The position numbers and the translations under genes are program-made. Shown here piece by piece: positions 1 to 15,966 of a stretch of DNA of 64,000 nucleotides. This DNA is from Trebouxia sp. TZW2008 (taxonomy: Eukaryota; Chlorophyta; Trebouxiophyceae; Trebouxiales; Trebouxiaceae), in assembly GCA_002118135.1 (NCBI GenBank), contig BDIU01000179.1, positions 1 through 64,000 on the forward strand. The letters run 5' to 3'. Position 1 is the first letter of the stretch; each line of letters starts with the position of its first letter. The notes under the pieces are model-generated. The model was not told the origin of the DNA and searched no databases. It saw only the letters and a list, made by a program, of their open reading frames with translations.

Positions 1-176
1 ACATACATACATACATACATACATACATACATACATGCATACATACATACATACATACATACACACATACATACATACGTACATGCATACTCACATACAT
101 GCATGCATACATACATACATGCATGCATACATACTCACATACATACATACATACATACATACATACATCATAACGC
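1..176. repeat. (CATA)n microsatellite
   Basis: Tetranucleotide array of ACAT/CATA units with occasional CATG, CACA and CGTA interruptions. It starts at the window edge, so its full length is unknown. The array contains no gene. Confidence 0.97.
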
Positions 177-2336
177 ATGCTAGTTGGGCTCAAAGGCCTT
201 GCTAGGTACGTATAGTCACCAAGCGACTGTCTTTGAGCAACCAAGTCTGTTCACAAGCTGGACCACTTTAAAAGCACTGATCAAAGGTGTCACTGGAAGC
301 ACGCCCTCTTGTGGCTGCTGGCACAAAACATTTACCAATGCAATCACAGAAGATGTGGTGTGTCTGCTGTTGGCCATGGTCCATTTGTGCTGTCATACAA
401 GAATGCAGCATGGAGAGTTGCCTTTTTGTTGCTGACCTATACCGCCTCAGAAGATGTGGTGTGTCTGCTGCTGGCAGCTATCCTTTTGCGCTGGCATGCA
501 TGTAGCATCATATACAGCATCTGCATGTGAGACAACTGCCAGAGCATGTTTTCCTTTCCTTCTGCCTCGCATGTTCCTTGAGCACGATTATGTTGTCTGA
601 GTAGCACTCTGCTGATGTTTGTGTCTTGACACGTCCTTGTCGTTCAATTTTCTTGTGTACAGCTATGTTAGTCAGTGACACTCTGCTGAGGTTATTGTCT
701 TGACACATCATTATCACTCAGTGTGGCTGTGCTGCTCAGGCTGTGAATATCATGAGCTTGGGAGTTGACTTTGGCATCACACAAGTGGTTGACAGCAATG
801 TCGGGCTGCACAGCATCATTCCCAAGTAAGTGCTTGTAGTCTGCAGTCTTGCTGTTTCAAGCGATACAACTGCATACGCACAGCAGGCGAAATGCTCAAA
901 GCTCAAGCAGATGCTGGCTCGTGCAATGTTGCTGTAGGCATTAGTGTACTGCATGTATTGTCCACTCAGGCTTGAAATGGTCAGGAAGTCAGCACAATGA
1001 CAACACTGTATGCAACGCCTTCTTGACATTAGTGATGTTGGTGGCCACCGCTGCTTCTCTTGCATATGTGTGACAGCTGAAGTTGCATGGCATGCCTCCA
1101 CACATGTCTGTGCGCATGATTGGACCAATGTACTTATCGCAGCGGTCTTGCATACATGCTGTATAGGACATTATCTCGACGTTTCTCGGCAGTTTTCAGA
1201 TTGGTTTCAGAGCAGACCTCCCTCACACGTATCTGTGCTGCTGCAGATGGCTCTTTGACACTGACAAATGGCAAGAGCAGCCGTACTATCAGGCTGAAGT
1301 GATTGGAGGAACATCGAGGACAGACTATCCATAGCGCTTCAAACAAGACTTTCACAACATCCGTGACGCTTGTTTTGATGCACATGCATGCACAAACGTT
1401 GCCTGGGCTAGCTGAACGTTAGTTTGTCAGTGACCAGCTACTGCTTGTTCACTGCAAAATGCTTGTTCAAAAATGCTACACAAAGGCAGTTGCAGGCACA
1501 GGTTTTGGACGTATCATTCGTTTGAGGCTTGCTGCTTCATAAGTTCATGATCTGGGATACTGTCAAGCGTCATAGCTTATTCTCTATTCCTAATCCAGGG
1601 CTGTGCACTCATACAAGTTCCTAATATGATGCCTGTTGGCATGACCTTGCTTGTTTTCTTTCTGTCCTACTGTCCTATTGTCTTGGCAGAGATGCGGCTG
1701 TTCTGTATGTCTGTGATGAAGATTGTGATCTTGGACTTCTGGTACGTGAGCCTCCAGGACCATCATCCACTTTCTTTTGCACATGATCCAGTGTGTCCAG
1801 AAGTTCTGACGCTTCCTGTTTTGCTTCCTTTTTGCCCATGAACTTGACTGCGGTGCTCATGACCTGTCATTCAAAGCCAAGAGATATGGCACGTTTGGAT
1901 GTGTTGCTCAGAGAAAGTGTGCATCAAAATGTATACCAGCATTGCAAAAGTGAGCGCGATGTCATATAGCCACGAGCAATCTCAGCTAAGATTGGGTAAA
2001 ACGCATGCAGAATGCAAGTTTGATGTGCATGGGAAATTTGATAGACCAGGTTCAAAACCCAATGTGCAGCAGAATCCTGGCAAGCGCATCTGTGCCACAC
2101 ACATGCTGTGAGCATATCGGAGGCAGCGGGTTCTCACCACAAACGGCCAAGCTATTTTGTACAGGAACAGAAGGAAGTCCAGCAATCCTTCTAGCTTTGG
2201 ATAGCTTCTGCAGAAGTGGCAAACATTGTTTCATAACAAATTGAGTATCATGTGCTGTGCAGAAGTAAGCAAGCTGCACATTGGAACATGAAGAATGTGG
2301 CAGGAACAGGAAGCAAGCTAGCTGTGTCTGTGCAAG
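177..2336. other. Unresolved stretch with tandem duplications, no confident gene
   Basis: No ORF of clear family membership is visible here. Local tandem duplications are: a motif beginning AGAAGATGTGGTGTGTCTGC near 347 and again near 448, and a motif containing CACTCTGCTGA near 606 and near 689. These resemble the splice-junction duplications seen elsewhere in the window, which suggests that this is intron-rich sequence of a gene entering from the left. Two possible exons are listed separately. An open plus-strand segment around 1690-1860 was also seen but could not be joined to anything. Confidence 0.5.
740..1334 (+). CDS. Possible last two exons of a gene entering from the left
   Basis: A candidate exon at 740-825 follows a CTGCTCAG acceptor and ends at a GTAAGT donor. 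It joins in phase to 1247-1334, which follows a CTGCAG acceptor and stops at TAG (1332-1334). The joined peptide has a plausible composition, with segments such as LGVDFGITQVVDSN and WLFDTDKWQEQPYYQAE, but I do not recognise a family. The frame stays open for about 28 more codons after the TAG, so a pseudogene or a mis-set exon end is possible. The upstream exons were not identified. Confidence is low because only splice-site logic and open phase support it. Confidence 0.25.
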
Positions 2337-2753
2337 TCACCTGTTTGCCTTCTGGGACAGAAACTGCTGGAACCTCTCCTCAGTCTGAGGCTCAAGAATC
2401 GAATTTGTTGAGAAGAACTCTTGCACAAGGGTAGCTAGCTGCATAGTAATAGGCATTGAAGTCAGTGCAAGCTTCAGACTGAGAGGCAGACTTTGCTGAA
2501 CGATATGCCTCAAGCTAGGCAAATTGACATTGGTTGCTCCATATGTCTTACACTGCACCTGATCGTAGTCTCTCGTAACGTTTCGCATTGCCTCCCTCAG
2601 ACTGCCATTATCTTGCGGTGCAGATGGCACTACTGCTCCAAAACCAGAAAACAATATGGCTACTATCGTCCGGTACAGCCAAAGCGGAGTAAAGCCAAAG
2701 TAGAGGAGCAACACAATTCCAAAGCCGGTGCCAATCTGTGTTGGCGTCACCAT
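2337..2753 (-). CDS. Small hypothetical membrane protein
   Basis: Open frame of 138 codons from ATG at 2753 to a TGA at 2337. Residues about 7-43 form one or two strongly hydrophobic stretches (for example GFGIVLLLYFGF and TIVAILFSGFGAVV). They are followed by a polar region and a C-terminal helix-like segment ending EERFQQFLSQKANR. The frame continues upstream to 2789 without an ATG, so an additional 5' exon between 2790 and 3150 is possible. The gene is head to head with OHP2, and the region between them contains CpG like other 5' regions in this window, which supports a real transcription unit. I do not recognise the family and propose no function beyond membrane association. Confidence 0.45.
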   Translation of the reverse strand: MVTPTQIGTGFGIVLLLYFGFTPLWLYRTIVAILFSGFGAVVPSAPQDNGSLREAMRNVTRDYDQVQCKTYGATNVNLPSLRHIVQQSLPLSLKLALTSMPITMQLATLVQEFFSTNSILEPQTEERFQQFLSQKANR

Positions 2754-2849
2754 GCGACCGTGAGTGACCTTGTTATGACTCCCTGTCACACCCGTTGACT
2801 GACTGATTGACAGACAAAGATCGCTGAACGCAAGCTGAGAAAAAGTACA

Positions 2850-3152
2850 GACTCAGCGCAAGCAGCCTTATGTTCTGCAGCGTTGTCTGCTGGGTGAATA
2901 TCGGGTGGTTGAAGACAAGATGGGCTGCTCCGCGCAATTGCATGCACAATGTCTTGCATGCACAAGCCTATTAGTCATGACTGATCTCAAAAACCAACTT
3001 GACCACAGAATAGAAATTTCCGTGCAGAGCCTACGCTGCGCACACCGTACGCAGTCTGTTTTCAAGCTTCTCGAAATTTTCTCGAACGATCAGCAGTTCC
3101 TTGAACTCTCTGAACCGAGAGACGGCCTGACAGCGGCTTGACACCACCGATC
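2850..3152. promoter_or_regulatory. Shared CpG-containing 5' region between the membrane ORF and OHP2
   Basis: This lies between divergent coding starts at 2753 (-) and 3153 (+). CpG dinucleotides are clearly denser here, and into 3560, than in the flanking gene bodies (for example TTCTCGAACGATC near 3081 and ACCGAGAGACGG near 3115). No TATA box or other core element was recognised. The regulatory role is inferred from position and composition only. Confidence 0.4.
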
Positions 3153-3760
3153 ATGCAAACAGCCTGCACCACGTCCTGCCCCACTTTGCTCCGAGCACAG
3201 CATATATGCCGCAGGTGAGGTGTCAGTAGCTCGTTTTCTCCGGCTTGTAGGGATGTTTGCGCACGCAGCTTTTGTCGTACAGGTTCCATTCCGGGCTGAA
3301 TAGGTCAAGCCACACGAGACGTTGCAGAAGTCGTCTAGCAGTCTCAGCCGGTTTGGAATCTGATATGGCGACGCAAGAAGCCAGTCAAGTTTCCACTCCA
3401 AAGGTGTTGACTTGTGGCACCAGCAGTGACACATCGTGGATAAGCTGCTCTCTGTCTCACAACTTGTGATCTCCAGGGCGTCACACAGCCAAAGGCAAAG
3501 CCTGAGCTTGCTCCCCTCACATTTGGCTTCGTGGAGAGAGCAGAAAGATGGAATAGCAGAGCTTGCATGGTACAGATAATGCTCTGCTCCTGCCTGAAGC
3601 ACTCAATTTTGGCGCAAGTGCCAAGTGCATGTGCTAAGTGGCTTTCTTTGCTGTGCAGATTGGCTTCTTCGCCTTGCTGATTGTCGAGTTCTTTGCCCAT
3701 AGAGGCTTGCTGGACATTCTGGGCTTCCGAGTTGGCAATGGACTGCCATTTGAGATTTGA
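3153..3760 (+). CDS. OHP2: One-helix protein OHP2-like, chloroplast thylakoid
   Basis: Exons 3153-3214, 3283-3403, 3477-3569 and 3659-3760 join in phase to 125 codons plus TGA. The first about 50 residues are an Arg/Ser/Thr-rich transit peptide with a likely processing site near RLAVSAG. Exon 3 encodes the chlorophyll-binding motif FGFVERAERWNSRACM, and exon 4 the single transmembrane helix IGFFALLIVEFFAHRGLLDI followed by a short Gly/Pro tail. This Glu-Arg-x-x-Asn-x-Arg helix arrangement is diagnostic of light-harvesting-like one-helix proteins, and the ERAERWNSR form matches OHP2 rather than OHP1. In plants OHP1 and OHP2 form a pigment-binding pair needed for photosystem II reaction-centre assembly. 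The start was chosen because it opens directly into the transit peptide and fixes the phase of all following exons. Confidence 0.88.
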
Positions 3761-4261
3761 GAGCTTAGGCTACTGACGCTTTCCTGTTACACCTGGGCAG
3801 TCGAGTGCCTGTCGCTGTTGTTGACAGCTGTCACAACAGACATCCCAGCACACGGAATCCATCTTCCATTTAGCTGCTGCTGACAAAACACAACGCATCA
3901 CATTTCTGTCCTCAGCGGACACGAGCAAGCTGTACGCACTGCTGTCTGTGTCAGCCAGAACAGTCATAGCCACTGCCCTTATTGCGTTGAGCTAAGTTGT
4001 GCTCTGCTACTGAAGAGTGTTGACATTGTTGTGCACAGTTTCTGAGTTTGACGGTCAAAAGCTGAGAGGTTTCAACAGCTGAGTCTGGATTAGGACAACC
4101 ACAATGCCCTGACTCCAAATCTAATCACCATAATGCGTAGGTGCTGCAGAGGGGCATATAACCGTACATAAGCTGATAACTCATGTACAAGGCTTTGTGC
4201 AAAATGCTGCTGTTCCTGGTAGTGGTGTGAACGTTGCACTATGCAGTCAGGCTGCACTGAG
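3761..4261. other. Convergent intergenic region
   Basis: Lies between the OHP2 stop (3760) and the stop of the convergent DTW gene (4262). It presumably holds both 3' untranslated regions. I see no ORF of recognisable family, no RNA gene and no clear repeat. Confidence 0.5.
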
Positions 4262-7200
4262 TCACAGGCCTGACTGTGATCTGCTGGCCTCCTTCTGCAG
4301 TCTAAGCTGTAAGCTTGGACTGTGTTTTGCCTGCAGATTTCAACATTATTATCAGCATTGGGTTTTAGCATCAGCATTGCATGCATGCAATTCAGCATGC
4401 CAGGACCACAAATGATTTGACTAATTGCAAAGCTGATAGCTTGACCTCTGTTCCGTTGTCAGCAACGTCACATCAAAGATTCCAGGGCCTTGCGTTTTGG
4501 TACCGCTTGCAAATTGTCTGCCAGTGCCGGCTTGTTACAGATGACCACATGATTCCCAAGGCCATGCCGCATAGCATTCAATCCAGGGTTGACTACAGCA
4601 AGGTTGTGACAGGGCAGGTCTAAAAATTCCCTCACACAAGACAATGAGTCATTCAGCACATTGCGTACCTGCAACTGAGTCATCAGCTTGATCGGTGCAA
4701 GAAGCTGCTCCAACAGGGGACCATCATCAGCCTCCAGGGTTGCTACTGCTCTGCATTTGTCAGCACTGCTGACTCAGCAGCTCATCACACCAAACAATTT
4801 TGCGTTTGTCAGCACTCTGAATTGAGGTGATGAAAGCACGCATGGCAGAACTTCAGGGCATGGTTTCTTTAAGCAACAGCCAGAACGACAGTTGCTGAGG
4901 TGGCGGAATGCAGTTGTGCAATGACAATCGTGCTGCCACATGTGCTGAGATACAAACTTTTGCAGTCTGCACAGTCTGTGCAGCAGACTACGTCTTACAA
5001 CCATAGAAATTAGCCCTCAGATCAGTACATGGTGTCATAAGCCAAAATGGCGTGCTGTAAACGGTCATGCCGTGGACAGGCAATGCTTTCTGTAAGCTCA
5101 CCTTGCAACAGCTTCAGCAGTGGTGACAAAACCTGGCATCGGCTCAGTCCTCAATAGCCAAGACATCTCATGCCTGCTGTCAGTGCAATCTGCAGCAGCA
5201 TACAGTCCTCAAAATGACACCCACGTACAAAACATGTACTCTGCAGCATAGCATCGTCACATCAATACATAGCAGATCTGCCAACAATGCTTGGTGCACA
5301 CATCGAATCTGGTGCGGCAGTTGGGTATGTATTGCCCACTTAGGCACAGGCTAATTGATACCTAGTCTGTTGTGACATGCGATGCATTACTGAGGACACA
5401 ATACAGCGGAATCCTGATGGCAAACAGTTTGTATGTCCTTGAAACAGGCAGCATTTTCAGTACCTTGATCAGGGAAGGAATCAAGATCAGAAGTCCTGGC
5501 AAAAGATTCTGGACTGGTCGCTGATGATGCACTAGGCTGCAGATTGATGTGCCTACTGGCAGGAAGGTGGACCTGCTGAATGCCTGTGCCTGATGACAGC
5601 AGTCTAGGAGAGACGGCCTGCGTGGGGAGCAAATGCATCTCGCAAGCTGCCTAGACTGCTGATTAGGCACAAATGAACAGTCAAACGGGTGATTGTGCAG
5701 GAGACAACAGCCCAACGAGCATTCCAAGCACAAGATGCTGGGCGTGACTGTTGCCCAAGCTCTGCAATGCTGAAGCACTCCAGTTGCAGTTTGAAGCACC
5801 AAAGCATGCTGTGAAACATCCATGCTGCCATCTGTGGGCTGTGTCATGACAGAGAACAGAACAAAACCTCCATGGGTTTGCAACAGCTAGGGTCCACATC
5901 AAGCTCAGTCTGCACACGCGCGTGAGTGCTGAGTCACGCAAGGCACTTGCCAACAAGAGCCGCATCAGCAAGAGCTTGCCTACCAGAATGTGCAGACAGT
6001 ACAGCACTTGTTTGGGCTGTCAAGCACAATTACCTTGAAGATTTCCTTGGCTTCCTGCCAGGTGCCATCAATCACAAATAGCACATACTGCTGAGCTGAC
6101 TCCAGCCTAATTGTCTCTGCTGCCTGGCTCGCCTGTTCTGAATTGAGTGCTGTGTTGCTGCAACAGGTTGAGGCACCAGCATCAGTGCCTTCATCCTCTA
6201 CAGGTGACAATGCGCTGGCAGTGCCTTCAGCCAATCCCAGCTGGTCCTGATGCGGCTCAAGAGGATAGCCCAATTCTGATGCCTGACTTGCCTGCCCTGT
6301 AGCCAGTGCTGTTGTGCTGCAAGACTCTAACACAGCAGCATCTGTGCTTGGCCCCTTTGCAGCTGACTCCAGATTGGCAGCTCCTGCTGTTGGCTCCTGC
6401 TTGTCCTGCTGTGGCTTTGCAGCAACATTTGATTCTGCTGCCTGCCTTGCCTGCGCTGAGTCCAGGACTGTATTGCTGCAAGAATTTGAGGAAGCAGCAT
6501 TGGTGCTACCCTTTGTTGAGGAACGCCTGGACTGCACAAGCTGCGAGTGTGTTTCAGGTGGGCTTCCCAAAGTGCTAGGTGAAGTGCTGTGGCGGTCTGT
6601 TGCTTTGATGTCTTGTTGCAAGTTTTGTGTCAAGGACAACAGCTGAGCTATTCCTAACCCAGTTTCTGGCGGACCAGGTTGCTTGTAGTGGTTTGGTGTA
6701 CAGCTCGTGCTGCTGTCTTGAAGGTTTTCAGGTGGAGATTGTTTGCTGAAGGTCTCCTTGCCTGGTGTTCCTGAACACGCCTGCAACCTTGAGTGGCTCT
6801 TGTCTGAAAGCTTGTGATTGCTGCTACACACAGCTGTGCTTAGGTCCTGTACTCCTGCAACAAATGTCAGAGGCAAGTCTAACTGTCAGGAAAATGATCT
6901 CACATGCTGTTCATACAGCTGGTTAAAGCCTTGCCAAAAGCAGCCAGCTGATCCAGAATTTTACCAGAGAGTGTACTGGCAAGCAATCAGCAGCGTGGTA
7001 CAGCTTATATGTGCAAGCTTGATGCGATGCTTACCTGCGCCTGGAAACAGTAGGAAGCCTCTGCAATTGCCCGCAGCAACGGAACACAGAATCTTGTCAA
7101 GGTCGGGATGTCTGCCAACCTGTCAAACCACAGACCTACTTCATGACAGATTATGTGGATGATGTTGCATGCGCTGCGTGATTTTACTATGCCTCAGATG

Positions 7201-7621
7201 CTAACAGGCCCTTTTCGCAGACCTGGAACTTTCTGTCACGAAATACAAAGCAGTGCTGAAGAGACCTCCGGAGGAGTGGTACTGTGGACAAAGTCCTCCT
7301 GCTAGGGCGAACATTGGTGTGTCAGTGTTATGACCAGGTCAGTGCACACAGCAGGCTGATGTTGCTTTGTGACAGTCTGCTGTGACAGGGGAAGAATACC
7401 TTTGTTCAAGAGGATGCTGCAAGACCACGACTGCTACTGATCTGGCCAGAGGTGAAGCTGGATAAGCTGAGCAAAGACACACGTTCTTCGGCCTCCTGTA
7501 GACAGTGTGGTGACATGGCTGCTGATCTTGACATCTTTGCAACAAGCCACTTTGCTGTCAGGATGCATGGCATGGACTGTCGCACTCAAGCTTACCTGCA
7601 GCCTTCGCACAGTCTAGACAT
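4262..7621 (-). CDS. DTW-domain tRNA-uridine aminocarboxypropyltransferase
   Basis: Nine exons on the minus strand (7621-7596, 7495-7400, 7298-7223, 7119-7035, 6854-6034, 5617-5464, 5189-5102, 4750-4669, 4330-4262) join in phase to 497 codons plus TGA. The first exon encodes only MSRLCEGC and joins exon 2 to rebuild the zinc-type motif CEGCRRPKNVCLC. Next come LQHPLEQ, RTLSTVPLL, HPDLDKILC and FLLFPG, then the name-giving VIDGTWQEAKEIF and finally LLRTEPMPGFVTTAEAVAR, all hallmarks of the family (DTWD1/DTWD2, bacterial TapT). Known members transfer a 3-amino-3-carboxypropyl group from S-adenosylmethionine to uridine in tRNA. Exon 5 (273 codons) inserts about 250 Ser/Ala/Gln-rich residues with three imperfect repeats inside the catalytic domain, just before DGTW. 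The C-terminal exon (22 residues) is the least certain. Confidence 0.88.
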
Positions 7622-8003
7622 GCATGACAGACTCCGTTGACGCTGGAAAATTTGCTTCGCTTCAGCAGCGCAGCTTCAAATTAAACCCATTACTCATGCT
7701 GACTAATGAGCGGTGTCAGCGTCTCTATAAGCGTAGCTAGCAGCGTAAGATTGTGTTGCGTTGACCGACTCCAGGCTGAGCCACCCGACTCTTACTTTTG
7801 ACCACCATGAAAGGCAGAGTGGCCCTGCAGCTTGTTGTGGGCCAGCTCTGCAGACAGGCCAGATGTTTATCAGCGAATCGCTTATACTCGACTCTGTCGG
7901 GCAGTCACCCTTGGACCCACCTACTGGCTCAGACAGCCAGTTCTCATGGTCAGCCCTGCGCCACAGCTATAGAAAACAGCAATGCCTGCTGCAAAGTACA
8001 CGC
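7622..8003. promoter_or_regulatory. Shared 5' region of the DTW and Rdx-like genes
   Basis: Divergent starts at 7621 (-) and 8004 or 8450 (+). The first 150 bp contain many CpG, for example GTTGACGCTGG near 7638, AGCGGTGTCAGCGTC near 7709 and TTGCGTTGACCGACTCC near 7756. An open plus-strand frame from 7807 (MKGRVALQLVVGQLCRQ...) resembles an organelle targeting leader but does not splice in frame to the downstream exon by any donor I can see. Confidence 0.35.
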
Positions 8004-8686
8004 ATGATGGCTGATGTGCTGCAGGTGCGTGGAGCTCACAGTCTCGCCTTGGCGGCCTGAGATGCTTTGCATGACAGTCTGACCTGGAGATGCCTCCTCC
8101 AGATAAGGTACTGAGCTATGGTTTCAGCAACATGACAGCAGCATTGTATTGTCCCCTGGCTTTGCAGCCGGAGTTGCTCCGCGCTGTTATGGACCCTTTG
8201 TCTACGGTGCAATGCAAAATCATCAGCCATCATGCATGACAGATGTGACATGATGTGCATGATCAAGTCCGAATATCCAGTTGCACTTATCACCAGAACA
8301 AAGCTCTGTAGCCTTGAGCAATCTTTCCAGAAGCGCACTTCATTGAACCAAAGTGTCTTGATTTATGTTCAAACATAATGCAGATTGTGTGCAGCTCGCA
8401 CAGATTATGTATGCAGCAGGTCAGTGATGTATGTTGACAAGGCAGCTGCATGCAGATTGTGGTGAGCTACGGTCAAGACGAGGTAAACAAGTTTATTGAT
8501 CTAGCAGATGCAATTGAAGATGAATTTCCAGAGCTGCAAGTCGAGGGTCAGGAAATAGAACAAGACCAGCAGGAATTCACAATACAGACTGAGGATGGCA
8601 AGATTTTAGCTCAAAGAAAGCCTTCAGAGCCATTTCCAGAGGCCTCCAGCATTATCAGCAAATTGAGAGATGCTGGCTTTCAGTAG
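8004..8686 (+). CDS. Small Rdx/selenoprotein-W-like thioredoxin-fold protein
   Basis: The main exon ends at TAG 8686. Its body reads IEDEFPELQVEGQEIEQ, then a strand-like FTIQTEDGKILAQRK and a final FPEASSIISKLRDAGF. This follows the Rdx family plan (SelW/SelT/SelH and bacterial homologues): N-terminal strand, helix ending in EF(P), two strands, then a (F)PE...L helix. The start is uncertain. An ATG at 8450 gives 78 residues. Alternatively a 7-codon exon 8004-8024 (MMADVLQ) joins in phase to an acceptor at 8454. Family members usually carry CxxC or CxxU in the first loop. Here that loop reads IVVSYGQDEV, with no Cys and no in-frame TGA, so redox activity is doubtful. Family assignment is moderately confident and function unknown. 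Confidence 0.55.
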
Positions 8687-9764
8687 CAACTGAAGAAACG
8701 GTTTTCACGCAGGGCAAGTTTGATGTTGATAAACCTGCAGCCACGTTCTGATGCTAATGCATCAATTGATTGCTGGGCTTGTGTTTCAGCTGTGCTGTCA
8801 AGGCATGCCGGATCAGGTCTAAAGCATCCATGCCAGTCTGATCCTGAAACTCTTGGCACACAGCTGATATGCTCCCAGCCAGTACACATTACAGATTCAG
8901 GAAGCAATGATTTGCGTCAAACAGTGTGACTGCCAAGTCACTGACCATGTTGCAGTTCAGTCCATCATGAGACCAACGCTCTGCTTGTCACAGCACGTTT
9001 TTTTGCAAAGCATGTTTGATTTTGTGCCTCAATTGATTGGACGCTTGTTGGGATCCCACATTAATATTCTGTGTGCGTATCACAGCACGATGATGTATTG
9101 CAGTGTCAAGGATGTGTTCAAAGAAGTCAGTTAGCTCAGGGCTTGCAGCTCAATACCAATGCAGTGAGATTTGATATATAAAAAACAGCACCAGCCTGCC
9201 AGCTTGCATGTTTCTGTGCACTGCATATTCGCTCATTGCACCTTGAGATGCAACGATCAACAGAACAAATTGGTATCAGCATTAATGCTGCTAACAGAAC
9301 TAAGTCTTGTCATCTGATTCAACAGCATAGCCTCACTTACATTGCCCTTGGCATCATTGAGCGCTCGGCATCTACAGCACTGTTCATGCTATACTTAGCA
9401 CAATGCTGTACGTGTCAGTTATAGCAAGCCTTACTCATGACCCATGCTGTGACAGGCAGTCACTGCGCAGGCCTTCAAGTTTCTTGTTCTTGTCAGATGA
9501 ATGTGTATGCTCGAAGCCTTGGTTGAGTGCTCCAGAGTCCTGCTGCATGCATGCCACAGCAGCAGTACATGCACTGCAGTAGCACTGCATGCACAAAGTG
9601 CTGTAGGCCCTGGCAGCAAAATACCCAGAATAGCCTTATCCCACAAACGGAAATACACTGTCGGATAATGCAGCGAGAGCCCTGCAGGCCCTAAGCTACG
9701 CTTGTCTGTTGCGCGAACAACGCCTGCACCTTTCACACCCTTTCACCCATCTTCAACAGCGAAG
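8687..9764. other. Intergenic region before GapA
   Basis: No recognisable gene. The segment is A/T-rich around 9160-9190 (GATATATAAAAAACAG), which could be a TATA-like element but is about 580 bp from the GapA start. CpG frequency rises from about 9640 toward the GapA ATG, as at other gene starts in this window. Confidence 0.45.
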
Positions 9765-15290
<5,526 letters not shown>

Positions 15291-15966
15291 GCAAATTGCG
15301 AAAGTCAGCAAATGGTCGAGTGTGGTGTTCAAGCTTTACCGAGCGCTTTGTGATATTTTGACCTGTGCTGCTCGCCAAGCTTTTGGCTGCAGCACTTACT
15401 ATATGTTGCTCTGTTTGTCTTTCTGAGGAATAAATCCTAGGCTTCCTTTTTGGTTCAGGCTGCAGCGTCAGTGTTGCTTTCCTTACTGCAGAGTGCCAGT
15501 AGCATGCTAGTCATGCCCCAATGACAATTTTGAAACATCGTAGCATGTTACAAGCGAGCTTGCAGGTAGCGGTGCTTTTTCAGAAGTTGTTGATCATGCA
15601 TGTATGATCACCAGCGATCTGGCATGTTGTATGCGTTACAGCTGGAAGCAGTGCCTTCCTCTTCTTGCAAACACTGCTACCCCAGCAGAGCTGACTCACA
15701 CGCGCGCGTTAGATCAGGCGCAGCACTACGGCACCCATATCGATCACAACACCTCAACACGAGCCGTGGCCGCACTCTTGCATCGATTGGCGCCACACCG
15801 TGACCTCACGGCCGCGGCCTGCAAAACGGGGATCCCAACTGAGTACGCAAGCTCTCTGCCAGCGTCTGGCTCGTCGTCGCCGGGATTGCACAGCTGCTCT
15901 GCATCTGCGGGTCACCGAACATCGGTCATTTGATTTTCAGATGCGCCGGAGGCAACGGTAGCAAGC
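15291..15966. other. GapA 3' region and F-box gene 5' region
   Basis: The first about 150 bp are probably GapA 3' UTR. From about 15690 the sequence becomes CpG-containing (for example CACACGCGCGCGTTAGATC near 15698 and CACGGCCGCGGCC near 15806), the composition that marks several gene starts in this window. A plus-strand frame from 15604 is open for about 109 codons but has no recognisable content and is probably 5' flank. Confidence 0.45.

Noticed and set aside
1332..1418. In-frame continuation of about 28 codons after a TAG, suggesting a reassigned TAG codon
   Set aside because: Well-supported genes in the same window end in TAG (F-box gene), TAA (GapA) and TGA (AUH, MCCA), so the standard code applies.
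5640..5883. Exon of the DTW gene around a QPTDGSM peptide
   Set aside because: Looked like the conserved R-x-E/Q-P motif, but the true motif LLRTEPMPGFVTTAEA lies at 5189-5102 and joins in phase without it.
15604..15933. 109-codon plus-strand ORF before the F-box gene
   Set aside because: No recognisable content; it lies in the CpG-containing 5' flank, where long open frames arise easily.
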